Assembly (NCBI RefSeq): GCF_030269645.1 | Contig: NZ_BSTR01000023.1 | Location: 59,922 to 123,921 of the forward strand | DNA from: Actinokineospora sp. NBRC 105648 | GTDB lineage: Bacteria; Actinomycetota; Actinomycetes; Mycobacteriales; Pseudonocardiaceae | Direction of reading: 5' to 3' | DNA length: 64,000 bases | Part shown: positions 29,927 to 39,600 of the stretch, in pieces | How the letters are laid out: each line of letters opens with the position of its first letter | How positions within the stretch are numbered: the stretch's first letter is position 1 | Program-made: the position numbers and the translations under genes | Notes under the pieces: generated by a model | Databases searched by the model: none | Seen by the model: the letters and a program-made list of their open reading frames with translations, nothing else | What the model was told of the DNA's origin: nothing

Positions 29927-30099
29927 CTTGAGCTGCGGGTTTCCGGAGCCGTCCAGTTCGCGAGGCCTCGTCGTCTTGAGACCGAGCGGAGGGCGGGTCG
30001 ACATGGTCCTGTCGTACGAGCACTGGGCCACGGTGGCGGTGACGTGGTCGTCGTCGACAGTTTCGGGTCACTCAGTCAAATGCGCGTTCATCACCTCGA
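29927..30099. other. intergenic, no gene recognised
   Basis: Between the direct repeat and the stop of the TgpA-like gene. No clear terminator and no coding resemblance. Confidence 0.4.
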
Positions 30100-32226
30100 T
30101 CACCATGGGCTATTCCTGGTGAACAGGACCACGGGGTTCATATGCGCGGCGACACGGCGGATTGGGTGGGCCGCGCGGCTGATCTGGTGGCGGGTGTGCC
30201 GGGTGGTGGTCCAAGCGGCGGTCTTGTCGGCTGGGGTCGGTGGGTCTGGGGCGTAGATCGTCGTGTCGGCGGTGTGTGCGAGGTGGGTGAGGAGGATGGC
30301 GGTCTCGGGTGAGACCAGAGGTGTGCGCGAGGTCAGGGTGACGACCTCCGACCTGGTCAGGGACGCGGGGATGCGCACACCCAGTTCGCGGAAGCGATCC
30401 AGGGTCTCCTGCCACGCGAAGGCGATGGCCAGGGTGGTGGGTTGGTTCCGGCGGCGTGCGCGGCGGAGTTGTTTCGCGATCGGGATGGCGAGTACTGCCA
30501 GGGCCAGGACGGCCGCGGTCATCAGGGCCACGAGTGCGGCTGACACCGAGGATGGCTGGGGTGTGGGGGGAATCGTCGCGGTCGCTTCGGGTTCGTGCGG
30601 TAGGGCTTGGTCCTGGGCCGCTTGTCGGGCCGCGTCCTGGGAACCGCCACGCGGTGTTTCCGGTGCGGTTTGGCTGGTCGCGCCGATGGGCTTGTCCCGG
30701 GGGGTCGGGTCGATGGGGACCCAGCCCAGGTCCGAGTAGTGGACCTCTACCCAGGCGTCGACGTCGTGTTCGGTGACGGTGAAGGGTTTCGAGTCCGGTC
30801 CGCCCGGGTATTGGGGGCGGAAGCCGATCACCACCCTGGCGTCGTAGCCGAGTCGGCGTGCCAGGACGGCGTAGGCGCTGGCGTACTGTTCCGCGGTCCC
30901 GCGGTGGTCTTCGAGCAGGCGGGCGATCTGGAAGAGGCCGTGGCCGCTGGGGGCGTCGGGGGACTCGTCGAGGCGGAACTCGGTGGCCGGGCCGGTGAAG
31001 CGGGTCAGCAGGGCCAACAGCGCCGATGAGCCCGACGGCGTGCCGTGCACGGCGTCCTCGGCGAAGGAGCGCAGAGCGGCCGGTACGTCCATTTCGGATG
31101 TCGTGCGGTCCGGTGTGCCCGCGCGGATGCGTTCCGGGGTCAGGTCGGGCAGTACCGAGCTCGCGTTGTAGCCGTCCGGGATCGGTCGGTCCGCGGGGAG
31201 GACGAGGTCGCCACTGTCCTCGTCGACGCCGAGGTCTCCGACGTCGACGGTGCGTGGGCGGCCCGCGGTGGGCAGCCAGGCCAGCGGGCCCGGAATGACG
31301 ATCCGCACCTGCTGGGTGACGGTCGTCAGCGGGACCCCGTTGTCCGGCGGGATGGGGAGCACGGTCCCCGCACGCCGGTAGTCGGCTCGCACCGTCCAAT
31401 ATGTACCGTCGAACTGGCTCAGTGTGGCCATGCGCAACAGGTCCACGTGCCGCGACACGGTTCCGGACAATCGCACGGGCTGGATCCCCGCGCGCAGTGC
31501 GGGGAACTGTTGGAGTGGGCTGACACCGGTCCGCGGGGTTACCGGTGCCTCGACGAGCTCGCGGGCATCGGCGGGCAGACGTGTCCCCACACCGGGGGCG
31601 ACGGGCCCGAGAACTGTCGTCGCCACCGCCGCGATCACGGCGACCAGGGCAGCGGCCACTACCGAGCCGGGTGAACGGGTCGCCCGCTGGGACAAGGCAA
31701 GCACGGCCACCGCGGCGATGACAAACGCGGGCGCGTGCCAGGCGGGCAGCGCGGGGCCTGATGCCCCCACACCTAGCCCGGCGACCAGGCAGCCGAGTGG
31801 GGGCGCTAAGGCCCACAACGCGCTTCGAGTGCCGTCGCTGAGCAGACCCGCGGTCAGCGCGGCCCAGCCCGTCACCGCGGCTACCGCGCTCAGCCCGGCG
31901 CCGTTGACGTCAGCGGGCAATGCCCCGGTGAGCAGCAGCCACGGTCCATTGAGGACACCCGAGTCCGGTGCGGTCGTGACCACGACCGCACCCGCCACCA
32001 CCGCGATCCCACCCAGCGCCACGACCACCTTGGGTAGCCGGGGAACCAGCACGCCGATCACGGCGGCCACCGTGCCCGCGGCCGCGGCAGACAGCACGGC
32101 GATGACGAACGCCGCCGGATAGGGCGCCGCGCCGAACACCGGTCCGAACCCCAGACCCGCCAAGCCCGCGGTGGCACCTGCCGACGCGACCGCGAGAACC
32201 CCGGCGGCACGCCCCTGGCGGATCAC
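30100..32226 (-). CDS. TgpA-like transglutaminase-fold membrane protein, catalytic residues lost (module 2)
   Basis: 708 residues with the same layout as the module 1 paralogue: N-terminal membrane helices (about 5-225), extracellular transglutaminase-like domain (about 240-510), another membrane helix near 560 and a cytoplasmic tail. Where Cys is expected the motif is RGTAEQYAS (Ala445), and where HAW is expected it is DAWVEV (Asp490); the downstream Asp (PIDPTP) is kept. Thus it too lacks the catalytic Cys and His, but by different substitutions than module 1. Start GTG 32226 overlaps the DUF58 stop; longer open frames upstream lie inside DUF58. Last gene of a seven-gene minus-strand operon. 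Confidence 0.9.
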   Translation of the reverse strand: MIRQGRAAGVLAVASAGATAGLAGLGFGPVFGAAPYPAAFVIAVLSAAAAGTVAAVIGVLVPRLPKVVVALGGIAVVAGAVVVTTAPDSGVLNGPWLLLTGALPADVNGAGLSAVAAVTGWAALTAGLLSDGTRSALWALAPPLGCLVAGLGVGASGPALPAWHAPAFVIAAVAVLALSQRATRSPGSVVAAALVAVIAAVATTVLGPVAPGVGTRLPADARELVEAPVTPRTGVSPLQQFPALRAGIQPVRLSGTVSRHVDLLRMATLSQFDGTYWTVRADYRRAGTVLPIPPDNGVPLTTVTQQVRIVIPGPLAWLPTAGRPRTVDVGDLGVDEDSGDLVLPADRPIPDGYNASSVLPDLTPERIRAGTPDRTTSEMDVPAALRSFAEDAVHGTPSGSSALLALLTRFTGPATEFRLDESPDAPSGHGLFQIARLLEDHRGTAEQYASAYAVLARRLGYDARVVIGFRPQYPGGPDSKPFTVTEHDVDAWVEVHYSDLGWVPIDPTPRDKPIGATSQTAPETPRGGSQDAARQAAQDQALPHEPEATATIPPTPQPSSVSAALVALMTAAVLALAVLAIPIAKQLRRARRRNQPTTLAIAFAWQETLDRFRELGVRIPASLTRSEVVTLTSRTPLVSPETAILLTHLAHTADTTIYAPDPPTPADKTAAWTTTRHTRHQISRAAHPIRRVAAHMNPVVLFTRNSPW

Positions 32227-33359
32227 CTGGTACCACCGCCCACCATCTGGTTCCACGCCCCGGCCGCGTCGGTCGCGGTCCCGGCACTGAGCACGACCAT
32301 CCCCGGACGGCGTCGACCGCCGGTGTGGCCGTGACCGCCGAACAGCGTCACCGCGACGACCGCGCCGAAGCGGCGCCGTTGGTCGGCGAGCTTGGTCACC
32401 GCCGCCGGGTCGGCGGTGCCGGTCACCACAACGAGGTTGCCCCCGGGGTCGACGCGGTCCACCACCTCCAGCAGCCGCGCCGGATCCTGGTCGGGTGTCT
32501 GCGCGACCGCGGCCAACCGGTCGAGCCGTGGGTGCGCGCTTGCCGCGATCTCCTCGCCCACTATGTGCAGGGCCACTGGTCGGCCCACCGCGGCGACCGC
32601 CTCGGCGACCGAGGCGGCGACCTCGACGGCGTGTTCGAACACCGCCTCGTCCATGACACCGGCACGGGTGTCGAGCACGACGGCGGTGCGGGGCTCGGTC
32701 GTGTCGACGTGTTCGCGGACCATCATTGAGCCGGTGCGCGCCGTCGACCGCCAGTGGATCTGCCGGGGGTCGTCCCCCGCCACGTACTCGCGCAGCGACG
32801 AGAAGGTGACCGTGCCCGCTCGGGAGTTCTCGTTGACCGTCCCCTCGTAGTCCAGCACCAGACCGATGGGCAGCGGCCGCATCGGGTGCACGCGGGGGTG
32901 GACCCACAGCACCTCGTCGCTCGCCTGCGCTCGGGCTCGTCTCAGCAGTCCGAGTGGGTCTCGGCGGACGACGGTCAGCGGTCCCATCCGGAGTCTGCCG
33001 CGCCGGGTCGTCGGTACCGGGTAGTGCGCCGCCCGTCTGCCGCCGCCAGCGAGCGCGGCGACCGCGACCTCGACCCGCTCAGCACCGACGCGGTCCTCGG
33101 CGACGAACGCCGGTGATGGCCACCGTGACTGGTTGTGCGCTTCGATCCGCCCCATCGCGGACTCGCCGACGCTGACCCGTTCCGGTTCCACTCGACGTCG
33201 CAGCACCACTCGCGGCCGTACCGCGACGGCGGCCGCCGCGCACACCAACGCCGCAGCACCGCCGATCGCCAGCGCCACCAGGACCCCGTACCCCAGCAGC
33301 ACCCCGGCCGCGTACGACAGGATCGACGCGACGAGCAGCCCGACGCCGGTCCGGGTCAC
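32223..33359 (-). CDS. DUF58 membrane protein (module 2)
   Basis: 378 residues: two membrane helices (about 7-48), a beta-sandwich region, the DUF58 signature REYVAGDDPRQIHWRSTART and a vWA-like part (TAVVLDTRAGVMDE). Overlaps both neighbours by four bases (GTGA). Same role as in module 1: a membrane-bound client of MoxR and partner of the TgpA-like protein. Confidence 0.92.
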   Translation of the reverse strand: MTRTGVGLLVASILSYAAGVLLGYGVLVALAIGGAAALVCAAAAVAVRPRVVLRRRVEPERVSVGESAMGRIEAHNQSRWPSPAFVAEDRVGAERVEVAVAALAGGGRRAAHYPVPTTRRGRLRMGPLTVVRRDPLGLLRRARAQASDEVLWVHPRVHPMRPLPIGLVLDYEGTVNENSRAGTVTFSSLREYVAGDDPRQIHWRSTARTGSMMVREHVDTTEPRTAVVLDTRAGVMDEAVFEHAVEVAASVAEAVAAVGRPVALHIVGEEIAASAHPRLDRLAAVAQTPDQDPARLLEVVDRVDPGGNLVVVTGTADPAAVTKLADQRRRFGAVVAVTLFGGHGHTGGRRRPGMVVLSAGTATDAAGAWNQMVGGGTR

Positions 33360-34345
33360 GCCGTCCCCGCCATCGCCGAGGACGGCAGGGCGACCGAGGA
33401 GAGCACCTCACCCAGCACGGCCCCGGCCGTCGCCCCGCGGATGTCGGCCTGCGCGGCCAACACCAGCCGGTGGCAGATCACCGGCGTGGCCACGGCTTTG
33501 ACGTCGTCCGGGAGCACGAAGTGCCTACCGGCACAAGCGGCGTGCGCTTGGGCGGCGCGGACGACCGCGAGACTGCCCCGGGTGCTCACCCCGAGGCGCA
33601 GCGCGCTGTGCTCGCGCGTCGCCCTGGCGAGCAAGGCTATGTAGCGGGCCAACTCCGGGGCGACGTACACCCGCGACACGACCTCCTGCAGCGCCGCGAA
33701 CCGGTCCGGGTCCACCACCGGGCGCACCGCGGGCGGGGCCGCGGCCGCGCGGCCGGACAGGATCGCCTGCTCCGCGTCGAGGTCCGGGTGCCCCAGCGCG
33801 ATCCGCATCAGGAACCGGTCCAACTGCGCTTCCGGCAGCCGGTAAGTGCCCTCCAGGTCGATCGGGTTCTGCGTGGCCACGACCAGGAACGGCAGCGGCA
33901 CCGCGTGCCCGACGCCGTCGACGGTCACCTGGGCCTCCTCCATCACCTCCAGCAGCGCGGACTGGGTCTTGGGCGAGGCGCGGTTGATCTCGTCGGCGAC
34001 CACCACGTTGGCGAACACCGGGCCGGGCCGGAACTCGAACACGGCTCGCCCCTGGTCCCACACCGACACCCCGGTGATGTCGCCGGGAAGCAGGTCCGGG
34101 GTGAACTGCACGCGGTGGGAGGTGCCGCCGACGCTGGCGGCGAGCGCCTTGGCCAGGGACGTCTTGCCGGTGCCCGGCACGTCCTCGATCAGCAGGTGCC
34201 CCTTGGCGAGCATGCACGCCAGGGCCAGCCGGACCGCACCGGTCTTGCCGCGCAGCACGGTCTCGACGTTCGCGATCACGGCGTCGGCGACCGACCGCAC
34301 GGCCGTGACGTCCTCGACCGTGGCGGTGGTGGGAGCAGGTGTCAC
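33356..34345 (-). CDS. MoxR-family AAA+ ATPase (module 2)
   Basis: 329 residues with Walker A EDVPGTGKTS, Walker B VVADEINRASPKTQ and sensor 1 ATQNPIDLEGTYRLPEAQ. Starts 25 bases after the kinase stop. Its paralogue in module 1 keeps the same motifs but differs in much of the rest, which points to an old duplication or separate acquisition rather than a recent copy. Confidence 0.94.
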   Translation of the reverse strand: MTPAPTTATVEDVTAVRSVADAVIANVETVLRGKTGAVRLALACMLAKGHLLIEDVPGTGKTSLAKALAASVGGTSHRVQFTPDLLPGDITGVSVWDQGRAVFEFRPGPVFANVVVADEINRASPKTQSALLEVMEEAQVTVDGVGHAVPLPFLVVATQNPIDLEGTYRLPEAQLDRFLMRIALGHPDLDAEQAILSGRAAAAPPAVRPVVDPDRFAALQEVVSRVYVAPELARYIALLARATREHSALRLGVSTRGSLAVVRAAQAHAACAGRHFVLPDDVKAVATPVICHRLVLAAQADIRGATAGAVLGEVLSSVALPSSAMAGTA

Positions 34346-34370
34346 TGGGTTTCCTTGGTGGGGAGGCGGG

Positions 34371-36674
34371 CTAGGGCGCGCCCGCGCAGGTCGGCGGGGG
34401 TGAGGGGGTGGAAGGCGGTGTGGTGACGCCGTAGGCGAACACTCGAAAGCACGCCTGCTGGCCGTCGCGGATTCCCGCGATCACCTGGGAGGTGGTCGTC
34501 GGCGGCAGGTTCTGCCCCTCCTGCTGGATGAAGTCGCCGTCGTCGCCGACCCGGTAGACCAGGTATGCGCGCAGACCGGGCAGGTGCTCGGGATCGGCCG
34601 ACCACCGGACTGTCGCCGTGCCGGACGCGTCGAGGCTGACGCTCGCCGACACCGGGTAGAGCTGGGTGCCCGGTGTCTGGCTGGTGGTCGGGACCACCTG
34701 GGTGGTGGGTGCGGCCGTGCGTGTCCCCTGAGACGTGGCCAGACCCACCCCGACGCCGCCGCCGATGACCGCCGTGAGGGCGACGGCGAGCAGCACGGCC
34801 CGGCCTCGTCTGGGCCGCGGCTGTTTCCCCGGCGCGGGCGGGCGCACCGGGAGTGGGCGCTCGGGCAGGATCGTCGACTGCTGCACCGAGGACTGGACGT
34901 TCCCGCCCGGCGGACGTGGCACGGGGATCGCGCTCAGCGCGCGTGGCGTGGAGAACGCCGCCCACGCCCGCGCCGCGTCCGCCGCCGTCGGCCGGTGCTC
35001 CGGCCGCTTGTCGAGGCACGCGGCGATCAGGTTCCACACCGGCGGCGCCATACCCGGTGCGGGCGCGGGCTGCTCGTCGCGGTGCGCCCGCAGCAGGTCG
35101 TCACGTCCCTGCCCGCGGAACGGCCGTTCGCCGGTGAGCAACTCGTACGCGGTGACACCGAGGGAGTACACGTCGGCCGCGGGCAGGGGCACACGACCGT
35201 CGAGCAGCTCCGGTGCCACGTAGGCCGGTGTGCACACCAACTCGGTGACCTGGGTCGCACCGTCGACCGCGCGGGCGATCCCGAAGTCGGTCAGCAACGC
35301 CTTGCGCGCGCCGGGTGGGCCGGTCAGCAGGACGTTCTCCGGCTTGAGATCGCGGTGCACGATCCCAGCCGCGTGCACCGCGGACAGCGCGCCCGCCGTC
35401 TGCGCCAGCAGGTCGGCCGCCTCGGGCAGCGCCACCGCGCCGCGGTCGACCAGTCGGCGCAGGTCCTCGCCGACTACGAGGTCCATCACGATCCCGAGCC
35501 TGCCCTCGTCGAAGAGGACGTCGTGCACCCGGACGAGGTTCGGGTGCACGACGCCGCGGACGATCTCGCGCTCCTGGAAGAACCTGGTCACCACGCGCGG
35601 GTTGTCGGCCAGTTCGGGCCGCAGCAGCTTGACCGCGACCGGTGTGCCGTCGACACGGCGGCCGGACATCACGATCCCGCTGGCGCCCTGGCCGATCGGC
35701 TCCGGGTCGAGCAGGTACCCGCTCCCGAACGGCTTCCCGGTCACCCGGGGTCGTGCGGTGATCACCGTCTGCGTGCCGGTCCGCCCGCCGCGGGACAGTT
35801 CGGCGATGAACTCCTCGACCAGTGCGGACGCCGTCGCCTGCCGGTCGGACTCGACCTTGGACAGACCACTCGACAGAACCGCGACCGAGCCGGAGGGGAT
35901 GTCCGCGCGGGGGAAACGCGGTAGGTCGCCGGTCAGCCGGGCCAGTCTGCCCGCCTGCGTGGCCTCGAACGGCGGCCGTCCCGCGAGCAGCGTCCACAAC
36001 CGTGACGCGCACGCGTGGGTCTGCCCGCGCGCGGTCCACGGCCCACCCGCGAGCACCTCCGCCGGTGTGTGGACGTCCGACCCGGCGACGGCCGCCAACT
36101 CGGCCAGCGCGGGTGGCAGCGGTGTGCCCAACACCAGCCCGCCGGACGCGGTCCGGTACACCGGCGGCACCGGACCGGTGATCCCGTGCTCGGCCAGGGC
36201 CGCCAAGCCCGAACCCAGCGCCGCGGCCGCCTCGGCGACCGCGGCGGGCGGCAACGGGCCGTCCGGGACGAGTTCGGTCCCGCCCGCCAGCACTAGGAAC
36301 GGCCGGTCCTCGGCGTCGGTCCCGTGGTCCAGCAACGGCGACACCAGCCGTGGGTCCACCGCGGCGAGCACGGCCTCCAGGGATGAGCACTCGCCGCGCA
36401 GCCGCCGCCGGGTGGCGCCCTCAAGCGGGGCCGTGACCACGAGCACGATCACCGGCGAGCCGTCGGCCACCCGGGTTCCCGCCACCTCGGCGAACGGCTC
36501 GCGGTCGGGGACCGGCTCGTGCAGTGCGATCCCGGTGTCGGCGCCCGAGCGGGTCCGCAGCGTGTCCATCCAGCTCCCCCTGGTTGGCCCGATGGGGAGT
36601 CCGATGATCGTCGGCACCGGCGAACCCCGGCTGCTGAGCGTACCCGAGGCACCGCGCGCGGTGAGCGTCGTCAT
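34371..36674 (-). CDS. tandem pseudokinase-kinase receptor Ser/Thr kinase with Fn3-like ectodomain (module 2)
   Basis: 767 residues. The C-terminal kinase domain (about 310-565) is complete: glycine loop GQGASGIV, Lys in VAVKLL (near 346), HRDLKPEN (near 437), DFGIAR and YVAPELL. Before it, residues about 60-290 look like a second, degenerate kinase domain: DPRLVSPLLDHG, PPAAVAEAAAALGSGL and LWTLLAGRPPFE occur in the right order and spacing, but there is no glycine loop, catalytic Asp or DFG. A membrane helix (about 610-632) and an extracellular Fn3-like domain with one conserved Cys pair follow. Start ATG 36674 overlaps the EccC stop (ATGA), so the two are co-translated. Confidence 0.88.
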   Translation of the reverse strand: MTTLTARGASGTLSSRGSPVPTIIGLPIGPTRGSWMDTLRTRSGADTGIALHEPVPDREPFAEVAGTRVADGSPVIVLVVTAPLEGATRRRLRGECSSLEAVLAAVDPRLVSPLLDHGTDAEDRPFLVLAGGTELVPDGPLPPAAVAEAAAALGSGLAALAEHGITGPVPPVYRTASGGLVLGTPLPPALAELAAVAGSDVHTPAEVLAGGPWTARGQTHACASRLWTLLAGRPPFEATQAGRLARLTGDLPRFPRADIPSGSVAVLSSGLSKVESDRQATASALVEEFIAELSRGGRTGTQTVITARPRVTGKPFGSGYLLDPEPIGQGASGIVMSGRRVDGTPVAVKLLRPELADNPRVVTRFFQEREIVRGVVHPNLVRVHDVLFDEGRLGIVMDLVVGEDLRRLVDRGAVALPEAADLLAQTAGALSAVHAAGIVHRDLKPENVLLTGPPGARKALLTDFGIARAVDGATQVTELVCTPAYVAPELLDGRVPLPAADVYSLGVTAYELLTGERPFRGQGRDDLLRAHRDEQPAPAPGMAPPVWNLIAACLDKRPEHRPTAADAARAWAAFSTPRALSAIPVPRPPGGNVQSSVQQSTILPERPLPVRPPAPGKQPRPRRGRAVLLAVALTAVIGGGVGVGLATSQGTRTAAPTTQVVPTTSQTPGTQLYPVSASVSLDASGTATVRWSADPEHLPGLRAYLVYRVGDDGDFIQQEGQNLPPTTTSQVIAGIRDGQQACFRVFAYGVTTPPSTPSPPPTCAGAP

Positions 36675-39600
36675 CGCCGCACCGCACACGCGGCCCGGTC
36701 CGGCACCGGGACCTGCACGGGCACCGGATTTCCGCCACGCACCAGCAATCCACGCCCTGCGGGCCAGCCGCCGGAGAGGGAGCGGGGCAGCCGCAGGTCG
36801 AACAGTTCGCCGTCGGCGGCACTGCCCGGGTTGATCAGCAGCCCGCACCTGGAGCGGCGGACGGCGCTCAGCCAACCCCGGTACCGGCTGCCCAGCGCGT
36901 CCTCGGTCGTCGCCGCGGCGACGAGCACCGCGCCGCGATCCTGGGCGCCCAGGGCGAACTGGTGGAGCGCGTCGGTCAAGCGCAGGTCCTCGAGCCGCTC
37001 GCCGTCGTCGACGACGAGCGCACACGGACCGGCGTCGAGGATGTCGGCGGCGATCTCGGCGGGGTCGCCGGTGAGCACGCCGAGGATCCCCGGCGCACCT
37101 GCGAGGTCTCGCAGTGGTGAAGGCCGCGGTGCCACGACGAGCACACCCAGGGTCCCGTCGAGCCTGCCCGCCAGGCTGTCCACGATCGTGGCGAGTGCCG
37201 TGGACCGGCCGGAACGCGGGGGACCGGCGACCAGGAACGTGCCGCCCTCCGCCGCCAGGTCGAGGTCTATCGGCCCCAGGTGATCACCGCCCGCCGCGGG
37301 TGTGCACACCGCCGGGCCGTCGGGTCGCGGTGTGTGGCGCAGTGCGCGCAGACGGGCGGAGGTCAGCTCGGTCGGCAGGGCGTCGACCCGCCGAGGCAGC
37401 CGCGCCGCGGGTACGCCGTCCCAGGTGCGAGTCAGTCCCGCGCCGAGCCCGCGCAGGGCGGCTGCCTGGGCTGTTCCCGACGGGTCCGCGTCGAGCAGCG
37501 CGATCTGCACCTCCTCGCCGGTCGCCGACCAGACCGCCCGTCCGGCGGGCATCGTCCGGGGAAACCGCCGCGGGTCCAGGCCGAACGCGGCGACCTCGTC
37601 CGGATCGGCCAGCCGCATGACCAGCCGCGACCCCACGGCGGTGCCGATCCGGTGGCCGAACCCGGTCCGGTCGGTGCTCAGCACCGCGGTGACGCCCATG
37701 GCTGGTCCTACCCGCAGCAGTTCCTCCAACCGGTCGACCAGTCTGCCGCCGTCCCGGTCGGCGTAGGTGGCCGTGAAGGCCTCCAACCGGTCGAGCAGCA
37801 GCACGATCAGCGGCAGCGCGCTGTCCGGTCCGGCGGCCGCGCGCTGCTCGGCGAGGCTGCCGTGGCCCGCCTCGGTCAGCAGGCGCTCGCGCGCGGCCAC
37901 CTCCCGCAGCAGCAGCCCGAGGAGCCGGTCGGCGCGCTGCTGGTCCGAACCGGCCACCACGGCACCGCAGTGCGGCAAAGCGGTCAGCACGTCCAACGCG
38001 CCGTTTCCGCAGTCGAGCCCGTAGAGGTGGACCTCGGCGGGGGAGTGCCCGCTGATCAGCGTGGCCGCTAGTGTCCGCAGCGTCGTGGACCGGCCCGCCC
38101 GCAGCGCACCCGCGATCGCCAGCGGTCCAGTCGCGGCCAGGTCGACGGCGAACGCGTCCTGGCTCTGCGCGGACGGCCGGTCGACGAGCCCGATCACCGC
38201 GCCCGCGCCAGACGCGGGCGGCAGGTCGTCGAGCACGACCTGCTCCGGCAACGGCGGGAGCCACGGGCTGCGGGGAAGATCCATTCCTTCTTCGCTTGCG
38301 GCACAACGTATCGCGGCCACCAGTACGGACAAATCGGTGCGGGCTCCCGCGTCCGCGGTACCGCGCTGCTCACGCGGGTTGCCCAGAGTCTCGACCAGGC
38401 GAGGCGACACCACGATCGCGGGCTCGTCCGCCCCGTCCGCCCTGGGCCAGCCGATCCGCGCGGCCTGGAACGCCGAGAGTTCGCCGTGACCCGTGCGCAG
38501 GAACCCGCGGCCGGGCAGGCGCGCCGAGATCCGGGCCGCGTCGGGCGCGTCGACCACGTCGAGCGACTCGCCCTGCGCCGTCACCCGCAGGCTGACGCGC
38601 AGGTTCAGGTTCGCCCGCAGATCCGCGGTGACCACGCCCGCCGGCCGCTGCGTGGCCAGCAGGACGTGCACGCCCAGGCTCCGACCGCGCATGCCGATCC
38701 CGACCACCCCCGGCACGAAACCCGGCACCTCCTCGACCAGGGAGGCGAACTCGTCGACCACGATCACCAACCGCGGCAGCCGGGCACCGGTCCGCGCCCA
38801 GTAGTCCTCGATGTCCTTCGCGCCCGCCGCCGCCAGCCGCTCCTCCCGCGAACGCAGCTCGGCCGACAGCGAGGCCAGCGCCCGCTCGACGAGGTGGCCG
38901 TCGAGGTCGGTGACCATCCCGACGCAGTGCGGCAGCTCCGCGCAGGCGGCGAAGGCACTGCCGCCCTTGTAGTCCACCAGCACGAAAGTCAGCGCGTCCG
39001 GTGTGTTCGCCGCGGCCAGCGAGGCGACGAGAGTCTGCAACAGCTCGGACTTGCCCGCCCCGGACGTGCCCGCCACCAGTGCGTGCGGACCGTCGCGGCG
39101 TAGGTCGACGGTGACAGGCCCGTGCGCGCCGACGCCCAGCAGCGCCGTCGTGGACCGCCCGTCGGGCGAGCGGCGCCAGCCCGCCAGCACGGTGCGGGCG
39201 CCGACGACCGGGTCACCGCAGAGCCGCAGCTGGGCTACCTCGGTGAAGCGGACCCGATCGGGCAGGGTCGTGTCGCCGCCGCGTTCACCGAGCGGTCGGA
39301 TCGGGGCCATGGCGATCGCCGCGGCCCGGGTGGGCCCGGTCGCCAGGCCGTCGAGCAGGACGTCGGCGACCGGGGCCAGTCCGGGCCGGTCGACCCGGGC
39401 CCGGGTGCCACGCGCGTTGGTGGCCACCACGGTCGCGCGGCATTCGTCGGGCAGCGCGGTCTCCTCCGCGTCCAGGCAGACCGCGTACACGCCGTCGGCG
39501 GGCCCGCACGCCAGCAACTCGGCCAGTCCCGGCACGCCGCGCAGCCTGCGCGCACCGTCGAGCACGAGCACGACGGCTCGACCCGCGAGCGGACCGTCGG

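Noticed and set aside
28980..30100. CRISPR array near the cas3 relic
   Set aside because: I looked for regularly spaced 28-37 base repeats on both sides and found none; the only repeat there is the att-like one, which has no spacers.
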